Assembly: GCA_027484025.1 (NCBI GenBank)
Contig: JAIXTI010000158.1
Span: 1 to 40,375, forward strand
Length of the DNA: 40,375 bases
Direction of reading: 5' to 3'
Source of the DNA: a bacterium
Lineage (GTDB): Bacteria; Gemmatimonadota; Gemmatimonadetes; Gemmatimonadales; Gemmatimonadaceae
This document shows, in pieces, positions 27,192-34,538 of this stretch. The notes beneath the pieces were generated by a model that did not search any database, had not been told where the DNA came from, and saw only the letters and a program-made list of their open reading frames with translations. The position numbers were made by a program, and so were the translations under genes. Positions within the stretch are counted from its first letter, which is position 1; each line of letters starts with the position of its first letter.

Positions 27192-28694
27192 GTGAAGACT
27201 CGTATCCTTCGCTCGATGCTGGCGCCCGCCGCGATGCTGTCTGTCGCGGCCTGCGCCGACCTCGAAGTGGCGAACCCGAACAACCCCGACATTGCCCGCG
27301 CACTCGCCAGTCCGGGTGACGTGGCCAAGATCGGCAAGTCGTCGGTGAACAGCTGGTTCCTCACGTCCACCCACCAGGAGCCGTACATGATGCTCCAGGT
27401 GACGGCGGACGCTGGAACGGCCAACTTCGGCAACTTCGGCATGCGCTTCAACAACCTCGAGCCGCGCATCGCCTACAACAACAACTCCGCTGGCGGCGAC
27501 GCCAATGCGACCGTGCAGCCGTGGGACGCCAACTATGGCGCCCTCGGTGCCGCCAACGACGCCCTCAAGGCGCTCGCGGCCGGAATCACGATTCCGGGCG
27601 CCGACGGCAACGCCAAGACGCAGTCCGCCGCGCTCTTCGCGCAGGCGGGTGCGCTCACCAACCTGGCGCTGTTGTTCGACAAGGCGTTCGTCATCACGGA
27701 GCGCACGGATCTCGCCACGGCACCCACGCTCATCCCGTACACGCAGGTGCGTGACTCGGCGCTCAAGAGCTGGGACGCCGTCATCGCCCTCACGACCGGC
27801 CGTACTTGGACGTGGGATGCCGACGTGCTCCCGCTCAGCGTTCCGCAGACGGCGGGCAACATCGCGCGTATCGCCAACACCATGGCGGCACGTACGCTGA
27901 TGCTCTCGGCTCGCACGGGTGCGGAAAACACGGCGACGAACTGGCAGCGCGTGCTGTCGTACGCCGACAAGGGCATCACCGGCACGGGCCTCACCGACAT
28001 CGATTTCAACGTCATCAACGACGGCGACAATGTCTGGTACAGCCAGATCGTCAACTACGGCAACCTCGATTCGTGGACGCGTGTCGACCAGCGTCTCGTG
28101 AACCGCATGGCGCCGAACGTGCCGGTCAAGTACAACGGCACGAACGTCGCCCCGGTCTCGACCGATCGTCGTATGAGCGCCGTCACCGTGCCGTGCACCG
28201 GCGCCGGTCAGCCGGCCGCCTGCCTCACGGGCATCACCACCGACTACGTTTTCCTCGGAACCGTCATCGGTGACCCGGCCCGCGGCATCTTCATGCAGTC
28301 GCCGTACTACCACCGCCGCTGGCGCGACGTCTCGTTCGCCGTCGCCGGTTCCACGAAGGCCGGCAAGGCCATGCCGTACGTGATCGCCGCCGAAAACGAT
28401 CTCATGATCGCCGAAGCGCTGGTCCGCACGAATGGTGACCTCAACCGCGCCGCTGCGCTGGTCAACAAGACCCGCGTGACGCGTGGTGGTCTCGCCCCGG
28501 TGGCGGCCAACGCGGCGGCCCTGCTCGACGCGATCAGCTACGAGCGTGACGTCGAGCTCCTCAACACCAACGGCCTGTCGTTGTTCGACAACCGTCGTCT
28601 CGAGCAGCTGCAGACGGGCACCTTCCGTCAGCTCCCGATTCCGGCCAAGGAACTCGAAACGCTCCGTCTCCCGATCTACACGTTCGGCGGCTAA
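27192..28694 (+). CDS. SusD/RagB-family outer membrane lipoprotein
   Basis: 500-aa surface lipoprotein that closes over the SusC barrel and binds substrate. It starts at GTG 27192 after CGGAGA. The lipoprotein signal ends in lipobox SVAAC (Cys21), followed by DLEVANPNNPD, a typical SusD start. TPR-like helices hold the fold (AALFAQAGALTNLALLFDKA, AANDALKALAAG). The conserved C-terminal part includes ENDLMIAEALVRTNGDLNRAA, LLDAISYERDVELLNTNG and LPIPAKEL. It is separated from SusC by 29 nt and followed by a strong terminator, so the two form one transcript. Confidence 0.94.
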   Translation: MKTRILRSMLAPAAMLSVAACADLEVANPNNPDIARALASPGDVAKIGKSSVNSWFLTSTHQEPYMMLQVTADAGTANFGNFGMRFNNLEPRIAYNNNSAGGDANATVQPWDANYGALGAANDALKALAAGITIPGADGNAKTQSAALFAQAGALTNLALLFDKAFVITERTDLATAPTLIPYTQVRDSALKSWDAVIALTTGRTWTWDADVLPLSVPQTAGNIARIANTMAARTLMLSARTGAENTATNWQRVLSYADKGITGTGLTDIDFNVINDGDNVWYSQIVNYGNLDSWTRVDQRLVNRMAPNVPVKYNGTNVAPVSTDRRMSAVTVPCTGAGQPAACLTGITTDYVFLGTVIGDPARGIFMQSPYYHRRWRDVSFAVAGSTKAGKAMPYVIAAENDLMIAEALVRTNGDLNRAAALVNKTRVTRGGLAPVAANAAALLDAISYERDVELLNTNGLSLFDNRRLEQLQTGTFRQLPIPAKELETLRLPIYTFGG

Positions 28695-28713
28695 GCGGTT
28701 CAGCCAGAACAAC

Positions 28714-28747
28714 AAAGGGGCGCCGGCAATCTGCCGGCGCCCCTTTT
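28714..28747 (+). terminator. Intrinsic terminator after the SusC/SusD operon, possibly bidirectional
   Basis: Perfect 14-bp stem, 28714-28727 with 28733-28746, loop AATCT, then TTTTG. The stem contains GGGGCGCCGGC, much like the terminator at 13357. The opposite strand reads a stem followed by TTTGTTGTT, so it could also stop transcription from the convergent minus-strand gene. Confidence 0.93.
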
Positions 28748-28788
28748 GTCGTTCGCCACCCTGAACGGAAGGGCGTTCGCTCCCGCGC

Positions 28789-29286
28789 TTACTTCTCGTT
28801 CAGCTTGAGATTCGAACAGGCAATCACGTTCTCCAGCCCCGAGCCGCCGCGATACACGTTCACATGCAGCGCTCCGGAATTGGGCGGAATGGATAATGGC
28901 ATTTCAGGAATATCGAGCTCGCCACGACCGTTGGTGCTCATCTCGATCCCCTGAAACTGCGCGATGGGCATGAGCGGCACCGTCCCGCTTCCGCACCGCC
29001 CCGAATTCACCGACCAGTTCAGAATTTCCGTCTGATTGAGGCTGGTATTGATCATGAGCGTGACCTTCACCCGCTCACTCGACTCCCGCGTGGCGATCTT
29101 CACCTGCCCGAAGACGCGCTGCGAACCACGCATCCCTATGCCACCAGACGCCTGCTGAATGGGGCGGAACTGTCCCTCGTAGACGCGCGCGCTCGTGACC
29201 TTGATCGAGTCTTGCGCCGCCGCGGGCAGGGCGCCAGCCAACGTCAGGCCGACCAGCACCGCAGGGAATCGCACATTCGTGAACAT
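28789..29286 (-). CDS. Small secreted protein of unknown function
   Basis: 165 aa. The ATG at 29286 is chosen because AAGGAG lies 8 nt before it and a signal peptide follows (FPAVLVGLTLAGALPAAAQ, cleavage ~25). The mature part looks like an all-beta domain: VFGQVKIATRESSERVKVTL, LDIPEMPLSIPPNSGALHVN, ending NVIACSNLKLNEK. Two Cys (in GRCGSG and IACSN) could pair. The ending resembles small secreted proteins whose last strands read hINVH...VACG, but I cannot assign a family. It lies downstream of waaA on the same strand with palindrome copy C between them. Confidence 0.7.
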   Translation of the reverse strand: MFTNVRFPAVLVGLTLAGALPAAAQDSIKVTSARVYEGQFRPIQQASGGIGMRGSQRVFGQVKIATRESSERVKVTLMINTSLNQTEILNWSVNSGRCGSGTVPLMPIAQFQGIEMSTNGRGELDIPEMPLSIPPNSGALHVNVYRGGSGLENVIACSNLKLNEK

Positions 29287-29409
29287 GAGAGATACTCCTT
29301 GAGCGGAAGAACAGAACGGGAAGGGGCGCGCATCCGTACGCGTCCGACCGGTTGAAGTTACCACGGCATCACGAGTCGCACGTACTACCATTCAGACCGC
29401 ACCGCCGTT

Positions 29410-29554
29410 CCTCCGCCCCTGCCGTCTGTCGTTCCTGCCGTCCGCCGTCTCGGCACGATGCAGCGAAAACGCACCGAGTCCTTGGGGTCGTCTCTCGTTG
29501 GCAGCATCGTGCCGAGACGGCGGACGGCAGGGCTTTAGACGGCAGGGGCGGAGG
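29410..29554. repeat. Palindromic repeat family 1, copy C
   Basis: Arms 29410-29461 and 29504-29554 are nearly perfect complements (one short mismatched block between the two GGCAGG units). The centre is 42 nt, longer than in the other copies. The right arm reads into the 3' end of waaA, whose TAA stop (29535-29537) is inside the arm. Confidence 0.9.
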
Positions 29555-30851
29555 AAACGCTGTTGAGCACTCCGGTAATCAACGCCACGCTGCGCGCCGT
29601 TGCCCCGCGCTCACGGGCCACGATCTCCCGCGCCGCGGCTCCGGCCTCACCCCGCGCCGTTTCGTCGCGCAGAAGGCGAACCAGGGCGTGCCGCAGCGTC
29701 TCCACGTCGTGCACGGCGGTGCCGCCGCCGGCCGCCAGAAGTAGTCCGGCCTCACGGCTCATGTGATGACCGGGGCCGAACAGCACCGGCGTACCAAAGG
29801 CGGCTGGCTCGATCGCCGAGTGCAGCCCCGCTTTGTGAAATCCCCCGCCGACATACGCGACATCGGCGTGCGCATACAAATCGCCCAGTATGCCCACCCG
29901 GTCGACGACGATCATATCGGCTTCCTTGTGCGACCTGTCGCGTTCCATCTCACTCAGCGTGGCTACGCGGCAGTGGTGCGCGCGCGCCCAATCGACCAGC
30001 GGCTGCACATGCGACGCGGTCGGCTCGTGCGGCGCAATGAGCAGACGGGCATCGGGCACTTTGGCACGCACCTGTTCCCAGGCGGGCAACAGCACCGCTT
30101 CGTCAGCAGGCCACGTCGAACCGGCGACCACCGTGGGGCGCCCGTTGGCCGTCGCCGTCATGTGCAAGCGGGCGCGGTCCACATTCTGCGCGCGCTGCCA
30201 CACCTGGTCAAAGCGCGTATCGCCCGTGCTGGTCACACGCGCAGTGCGAACACCAAGTTGTACCAGTCGCGCGCCGTGCGTGTCGTCGATGGCGCCGACG
30301 GCGGTGAGCGACGCATAGGCATCGCGGAGTAGCGCCTGCGAGAGCACGCCGCGGCGCCCGGACGATTCCGCCAACGTGGCGCTCAACAGAAGTACAGGAA
30401 CACCACGCGCCGTCGCCCGCTCCACCAGCACTGGCCAGACATCGAGCTTGACGAACACCAACGCCGACGGTTGCAGCACGTCGAGCATCATGTCGGCATC
30501 GGCCGCGCTATCGAATGGCAGATAACCGCTGAAGTCGGCACCAATGCTGGCCGCAAACGATTCGGCACTGGGCGAAAAAAACGTGTAGGCCAGCTGCGCC
30601 GACGGATAGGCGGTACGCAGTGCATGCGCGACCGGCCGTGCCTGGAGCCCTTCGCCCACCGAGGGCGCGTGCATCCACACCAACGGACGATGCGGGTCAC
30701 GGAGACGGGCTTGCGCGCGCCAGTACGCCCGAATGCCGCGCCGCGCGCGCAACGATCGCCAGACCTTGTGTTCTGAGGTTGGCGCGCACGCCGCTGCCGC
30801 CCGTGCGAGCGCGACGGTACCGGCATACAGCGGACGAAGCGCGATGTTCAC
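29535..30851 (-). CDS. waaA: 3-deoxy-D-manno-octulosonic acid (Kdo) transferase
   Basis: 438-aa GT30-family glycosyltransferase that adds Kdo from CMP-Kdo to lipid A precursor at the inner membrane, an essential LPS step. Recognised by VWMHAPSVGEGLQARPV, AYTFFSPSAESFA, SALVFVKLDVWPVL, VVAGSTWPADEAVLL, LLIAPHEPTASHV, and the nucleotide-sugar end AYVGGGFHKAGLHSAIEPAAFGTPV plus GPGHHMSREAGLLL. The length is normal. Translation starts at GTG 30851, 28 nt after the DsbA-like stop, with no clear Shine-Dalgarno. The last residues (SVSSAPAV) and the TAA stop are encoded by palindrome copy C, so the repeat shaped the C-terminus. The gene implies an LPS-bearing outer membrane. Confidence 0.95.
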   Translation of the reverse strand: MNIALRPLYAGTVALARAAAACAPTSEHKVWRSLRARRGIRAYWRAQARLRDPHRPLVWMHAPSVGEGLQARPVAHALRTAYPSAQLAYTFFSPSAESFAASIGADFSGYLPFDSAADADMMLDVLQPSALVFVKLDVWPVLVERATARGVPVLLLSATLAESSGRRGVLSQALLRDAYASLTAVGAIDDTHGARLVQLGVRTARVTSTGDTRFDQVWQRAQNVDRARLHMTATANGRPTVVAGSTWPADEAVLLPAWEQVRAKVPDARLLIAPHEPTASHVQPLVDWARAHHCRVATLSEMERDRSHKEADMIVVDRVGILGDLYAHADVAYVGGGFHKAGLHSAIEPAAFGTPVLFGPGHHMSREAGLLLAAGGGTAVHDVETLRHALVRLLRDETARGEAGAAAREIVARERGATARSVALITGVLNSVSSAPAV

Positions 30852-30879
30852 GCGTCAGCGGGTGACGAGCAGCGCCCGC

Positions 30880-31638
30880 TCAGGGCGTGGGCGCGCTCGT
30901 GCCCGCGCCCTTCGGCGCCTTGGCGGATTTCGCCACGGCAAGCGCGGTGTCGATGGCCTTCCGGAAATCCTTGTACGGCATCGCGCCTTTCACCAGGAAA
31001 CTGCCCACGATGAACGACGGCGTGGACTCTACGCCGGCCTGTGTGGCTTGCGCGATGTCGTTCGACACGAGCGAGGCGATCGGCGCCGAGACCCGGCAGC
31101 GGTCGAACGACTTCACATCGAGCGTGAGATCCTTGGCCAGGCGCGAGAGCAGCGGCGACACGTCGCTCATGGTCTTCACGGTGTTGTAGTTCGCGAAGAG
31201 CGCGTCGGCGTATTCCCAGAACTTCCCCTGCACGCCCGCGCACAACGAGGCCTGCGCCTCGGCCCGTGCATGCGGATGAATGCTCTCGAGCGGCAGGTGC
31301 AGGTACGCAAAGCGGATCTTGCCCGGCGTGATGTAGTCGCGGGTGAGCTGTGCCATCGACGAGTCGTGCCACTGCTTGCAGTACGGGCACTGGAAGTCGC
31401 TGATCATGACGACCCACATCGCCGACTCGGGACCGATCAACCGGCTCTTGTCGGCGGTCTTGAGCAGCGTCGCATCGGCGATGGAATCTGCCGCGGCGCT
31501 GTTGGACGCAGGCGCGGCGGACGCGGCGGTCGCGGTGGAGTCGGAGCGGGCGGCGGCATCCGCACGTCCGCACGCGGCCATGGCGCCGAGGGCGATCGAC
31601 AGCGCCGTAGCGCGGAAAACGGCAAGAAAGCGGGGCAT
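30880..31638 (-). CDS. DsbA-like thioredoxin-fold lipoprotein
   Basis: 252-aa periplasmic thiol-disulfide protein. The ATG at 31638 gives a lipoprotein signal (ALSIALGAMAAC, lipid Cys23) and an Ala/Ser-rich linker (24-60). The thioredoxin fold follows with SDFQCPYCKQWHD (Cys84, Cys87), FAYLHLPLESIHPHA, and the cis-proline loop ESTPSFIVGSFLVKGAMPY. The CPYC active site and the alpha-helical insert match the Thioredoxin_4/DsbA-type family, which oxidises or isomerises exported proteins. A longer start at 31695 would add Cys-rich residues before the lipobox and is unlikely. waaA follows 28 nt downstream. Alternative: a specialised reductase rather than general oxidase. Confidence 0.92.
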   Translation of the reverse strand: MPRFLAVFRATALSIALGAMAACGRADAAARSDSTATAASAAPASNSAAADSIADATLLKTADKSRLIGPESAMWVVMISDFQCPYCKQWHDSSMAQLTRDYITPGKIRFAYLHLPLESIHPHARAEAQASLCAGVQGKFWEYADALFANYNTVKTMSDVSPLLSRLAKDLTLDVKSFDRCRVSAPIASLVSNDIAQATQAGVESTPSFIVGSFLVKGAMPYKDFRKAIDTALAVAKSAKAPKGAGTSAPTP

Positions 31639-31690
31639 GACGAAGCGTAGCGCGGTCGCGGAGCGGGCGCACGGGGGGCACGGCGGTTTC

Positions 31691-31938
31691 GACAACGGTT
31701 GGCTGGTCCGGCGGTTTTGACAACGGTTGGCTGGTCCGGCGGTCCACCGACCGACGGATCTAGCCCTCAGGGGAAAGAACGCAAGGACAAAGGGAAAAGC
31801 GCGGTACTATCCACGGGTAACCACCACCGCAGTAGCGGTCGTTGCGGACACAACCGCGCTTCATCCTGTGCTCTTACGTTCTTTCCCCTGAGGGCTAGAT
31901 CCGTCGCCCCGTAGACCGTCGGACCAGCCAACCGTTGT
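31691..31938. repeat. Long inverted repeat with duplicated outer arm (family 2)
   Basis: Inner arms 31752-31781 and 31877-31906 are perfect 30-nt complements around GGATCTAGCCCTCAGGGG. The outer arm (ACAACGGTTGGCTGGTCCG) occurs twice on the left, 31691-31714 and 31719-31742 (28-nt period), and once inverted on the right at 31920-31938. The 95-nt centre contains a further small inverted repeat (AAGCGCGGT with ACCGCGCTT). It is unrelated in sequence to family 1. Confidence 0.9.
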
Positions 31939-31990
31939 TCAACCCCAGACACAAACCGAACCATCCCCCCGTACGGCGTGTACAGGTGCC

Positions 31991-31996
31991 TATACT
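31991..31996 (+). promoter_or_regulatory. Candidate -10 element for the TPM gene (leaderless start)
   Basis: TATACT ends 6 nt before the GTG at 32003, the spacing expected if transcription begins at the start codon. No -35 match is seen and no Shine-Dalgarno precedes the GTG. Confidence 0.4.
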
Positions 31997-32002
31997 TCCA
32001 TC

Positions 32003-32869
32003 GTGCCTTCCTTCGTGATCAGACCGACAATGCGCGCCCGTTTGATGGCCGCCGCGACGACCGTGCTTGTCGCGGTCGCCGCGCTGTGTCTCCCGCTCGG
32101 CCCGCTCGCGGCTCAGCCGCCGGCGTTGCCGCAGCCCGTCGGCTACGTCAACGATTTCGCCAACGTCATCGCCCCGGACGCCGAGGCGCGGCTGGTTTCG
32201 CTGGCCGAACGGCTGAATGCGGCCACGCGCGGCGACATGGTCATCGTCACGCTCCCCGATCTGGGCGGTCGTCCGGTCGAGGAAGTGTCGCTGCGCCTTG
32301 GTCGCGAGTGGAAAATCGGCGCCGACGCTGCCATTGGCGACGCGGCGCGCAATGCGGGCGTCGTCATCCTCATCGTGCCCAAGGAGACCGCGTCCGACGG
32401 GCGCGGGCGCTGTCGCATTGAAGTGGGGCAGGGCGCTGAAGGGTTCATTACCGACGCGACGTCGGGTGAGTTCTGCCGCGAGCAGACCGACCGCTTCCGC
32501 GCGCAGGACTACTCGGGGGCCATTGAAGGACTCGCCTTCAATGTTGCCGATCGGTACGCCGCGGCCTTCAACGTCACGCTCGATGGGCAACAGCGGCCGG
32601 CGCGTCGCCAGCGGGACAGCGGGCGTGACGGTGGCGGCTTTCCCTGGGTGCTGCTCATCGTCATTGCGTTCTTCATTCTCAGCTCGCTGAGTAACCGGCG
32701 CCAGCGCGGATGTGTGGGGTGCATCCCCATTCCTGGCGGCCCGGTGATTTACTCGGGCGGATCGAGTGGCTGGGGCGGCGGTGGATTCGGCGGCGGTGGT
32801 GGCGGTGGCTTTGGCGGATTCGGTGGCGGTGGTGGCTTCAGCGGAGGTGGCGGTGGCTCAGACTGGTAA
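32003..32869 (+). CDS. TPM-domain (YgcG-like) membrane protein with Gly-rich tail
   Basis: 288 aa. Signal peptide after a short n-region (MRARLMAAATTVLVAVAALC, cleavage near LAAQ). The TPM domain spans ~48-180 (YVNDFANVIAPDAEARLVSL, RGDMVIVTLPDLGGRPVEEV, AGVVILIVPKE, CRIEVGQGAEGFITDA). One membrane helix lies at ~213-230 (FPWVLLIVIAFFILSSLS). The last ~45 residues are mostly Gly with Phe/Ser, ending SDW, as is typical of this family. GTG 32003 is kept because of the -10 spacing; ATG 32030 is an alternative. TPM proteins usually neighbour LemA, as here, and are proposed to act in membrane-protein quality control or as phosphatases. The function is not settled. Confidence 0.9.
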   Translation: MPSFVIRPTMRARLMAAATTVLVAVAALCLPLGPLAAQPPALPQPVGYVNDFANVIAPDAEARLVSLAERLNAATRGDMVIVTLPDLGGRPVEEVSLRLGREWKIGADAAIGDAARNAGVVILIVPKETASDGRGRCRIEVGQGAEGFITDATSGEFCREQTDRFRAQDYSGAIEGLAFNVADRYAAAFNVTLDGQQRPARRQRDSGRDGGGFPWVLLIVIAFFILSSLSNRRQRGCVGCIPIPGGPVIYSGGSSGWGGGGFGGGGGGGFGGFGGGGGFSGGGGGSDW

Positions 32870-32879
32870 ATCGGCAGCG

Positions 32880-33581
32880 ATGACGCTCGACATGCTGGTC
32901 GAACAGCTTCGGCAGGCACACGGCGACACGCTCAAGGCGGTCGTGCTCTACGGCTCGGCGGCGAGTGGCGAAGACGTGGCGGGCCGTTCCGATCTCAACG
33001 TGCTCGTCATTGCTGACGCGCTGTCATTGCACACGCTGCGCGCGCTTGGCCAAACCATGCGGGCGTGGCAGGAGGCCGGTCATCCACCGGTGCTCGAAAT
33101 GCGCACGTCGGAGTGGCTCTCGTCGGCGGACATCTTCCCCATGGAGTACGCCGACATTCTCGAGCGGCATCGCGTGCTGTACGGGGTGCTGCCGCTCGAC
33201 GGGATCGTGGTGCGACCCGCCGACCTTCGCCTGCAGGTGGAACAGGAGGCGATGGGCAAGCTGCTGCGTTTGCGTCGCGCGGTGATGACGGCGGGTACCG
33301 ACGCCGGGCGGCAGCAGGAGCTCCTGCGTGCGAGCCTGAGCTCGCTCTTGGTCGTGTTCCGCGGTGTCATGCGCCTGCATCGCGAGCTTCCGCCAAGGGA
33401 CGCCGCGCAGGTGATTCAGTGGGTGAGCACCCAGTGTGGTTTCGATGCGGCGCCGTTCGAGACGGTGGCGGCGCTCAAGCGCGGCACGGCCATGCCCGCC
33501 GGCGCAACCGAGCAGGTGCTCGAGGGGTATGTAGCCGGGATGAGCGCGCTTGTCGGGTACCTCGATGGCTTTACCGGCTGA
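32880..33581 (+). CDS. Nucleotidyltransferase-fold protein with altered active site
   Basis: 233 aa. Residues ~18-45 carry the minimal nucleotidyltransferase motif LKAVVLYGSAASGEDVAGRS followed by DLNVLVIAD. The family usually has G-S...S-D-x-D; here the second Asp position is Asn (SDLN), so metal binding and catalysis are doubtful. The rest is helical (LRLQVEQEAMGKLLRLRRAV, ELLRASLSSLLVVFRGVMRL). ATG 32880 is chosen; GTG 32853, overlapping the TPM gene and preceded by GGAGG, is a real alternative but that GGAGG also encodes Gly repeats. It lies between the TPM and lemA genes on the same strand, which suggests a shared role, unknown. Confidence 0.82.
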   Translation: MTLDMLVEQLRQAHGDTLKAVVLYGSAASGEDVAGRSDLNVLVIADALSLHTLRALGQTMRAWQEAGHPPVLEMRTSEWLSSADIFPMEYADILERHRVLYGVLPLDGIVVRPADLRLQVEQEAMGKLLRLRRAVMTAGTDAGRQQELLRASLSSLLVVFRGVMRLHRELPPRDAAQVIQWVSTQCGFDAAPFETVAALKRGTAMPAGATEQVLEGYVAGMSALVGYLDGFTG

Positions 33582-33673
33582 CCCGCTCGGCCGGCCGTAG
33601 ACCGCTTGTAACCACGACCCAGTCACGTCCGTAGTATTCTTTACGTTCCACCCGACTCTTACAGGAGCAATCC

Positions 33674-34270
33674 GTGTCGTTTTTCCGTCAGTCCCGTCGT
33701 CGCGCGATGATCATTGCGCTGACGCTGCCGTTGTCGCTGGGCGCGTGTGGCTACAACACCATCCAGTCGTACGACGAGCAGGCGGCGCAGGCCAAGCAGA
33801 ACATCGATGCGCAGCTGCAGCGTCGCGCTGATCTCATTCCCAACCTCGTAAGCACCGTCAAGGGCTTCGCGGCGCAGGAAGAGCGCGTCCTCACCGAAGT
33901 CACGCAGGCCCGCGCGGGTCTGGTGGGGGCTCTGCAGCGTCCGGGTGGCTCGGACCCCGCAGAACTCGCGACCGCCAATCAGGCGCTCACCGGCGCGCTG
34001 GGACGCCTCACGGTGGCCGTCGAGGCGTATCCGGAACTCAAGTCGAACGAGAACTTCCTGCGCCTGCAGGATGAACTCACCGGCACCGAGAACCGTATCG
34101 CCGTCTCGCGCACCGACTACAACACCGCGGTGCGTCAGTACAACGAGTACATCCGCAAGTTTCCCGCGGTGATGACCGCCAAAGCCACCGGGGCCAAGCC
34201 GCGCGAATACTTCGAAGTGAAGGACGCGGCGAGCCGGGCAGCGCCCACCGTCGACTTCGAAAAGAAGTAA
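33674..34270 (+). CDS. lemA: LemA family lipoprotein
   Basis: 198 aa. Translation starts at GTG 33674 with AGGAG 10 nt upstream. The lipoprotein signal ends in SLGAC (Cys25), followed by the classic LemA segment YNTIQSYDEQAAQAKQNIDA and QRRADLIPNLVSTVKGFAAQEE. A long helical bundle (ALTGALGRLTVAVEAYPELK, ENRIAVSRTDYNTAVRQYNE) and the FPAVMTA end complete the family pattern. LemA proteins are usually anchored by an N-terminal helix; a lipobox is a variant also seen in Bacteroidota. Paired with TPM upstream. Proposed envelope stress or membrane quality-control role; not proven. Confidence 0.93.
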   Translation: MSFFRQSRRRAMIIALTLPLSLGACGYNTIQSYDEQAAQAKQNIDAQLQRRADLIPNLVSTVKGFAAQEERVLTEVTQARAGLVGALQRPGGSDPAELATANQALTGALGRLTVAVEAYPELKSNENFLRLQDELTGTENRIAVSRTDYNTAVRQYNEYIRKFPAVMTAKATGAKPREYFEVKDAASRAAPTVDFEKK

Positions 34271-34273
34271 ATG

Positions 34274-34531
34274 GAGATCTGAGTTCTGAGCGCTGAGATC
34301 TCAGAACTCAGAATTCCGCGCGAGTTCTGGATAGGCGTGAGAATCGAGGAACGCAGCAGTGAGAAGCCAGGACCCGCAGTGGGGGAAACCGCCACCGCAG
34401 GTCCTGGCTTCTCGTTTCTGCGTTCCTCGATTCTCACGCCTATCCAGAGCTGAGTTCCGAGTTCTGAGTTCTGAGTTCGGAGCTCTGAGTTCTCAGTTCT
34501 CAGTCCCCAGTCCTCAGTCCTCAGTCCTCAG
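34274..34531. repeat. Composite long hairpin with CTGAGTTCTGAG blocks (family 3)
   Basis: It fills the gap between convergent lemA and the pilin operon. Main hairpin: 34327-34356 pairs perfectly with 34418-34447 (30 nt), continuing inward with 34361-34374 against 34400-34413. A second small hairpin pairs 34279-34290 with 34300-34311. On the right, 34448-34531 is made of short degenerate direct repeats (GAGTTCT, then CAGTCCT). The arms extend beyond the core because CTCAGAACTCAGAA on the left is matched by inverted blocks on the right. It may also act as a two-way terminator. Confidence 0.9.
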
Positions 34532-34538
34532 GAAACCG

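Larger units (their letters stand above)
31639..32002. other. Divergent intergenic region filled by a long inverted repeat
   Basis: The 364-nt gap separates divergent genes (DsbA-like and TPM). Most of it (31691-31938) is the inverted repeat listed separately. I see no gene in it. A -10-like element abuts the right-hand gene. Confidence 0.7.

Noticed and set aside
31639-31695. N-terminal extension of the DsbA-like protein from a start at 31695
   Set aside because: It would place Cys-rich residues in front of a good lipoprotein signal that begins at ATG 31638.
31691-31938. Retron-type msr/msd RNA locus
   Set aside because: No reverse transcriptase gene lies beside it and the arm arrangement lacks the a1/a2 layout with a nearby RT.
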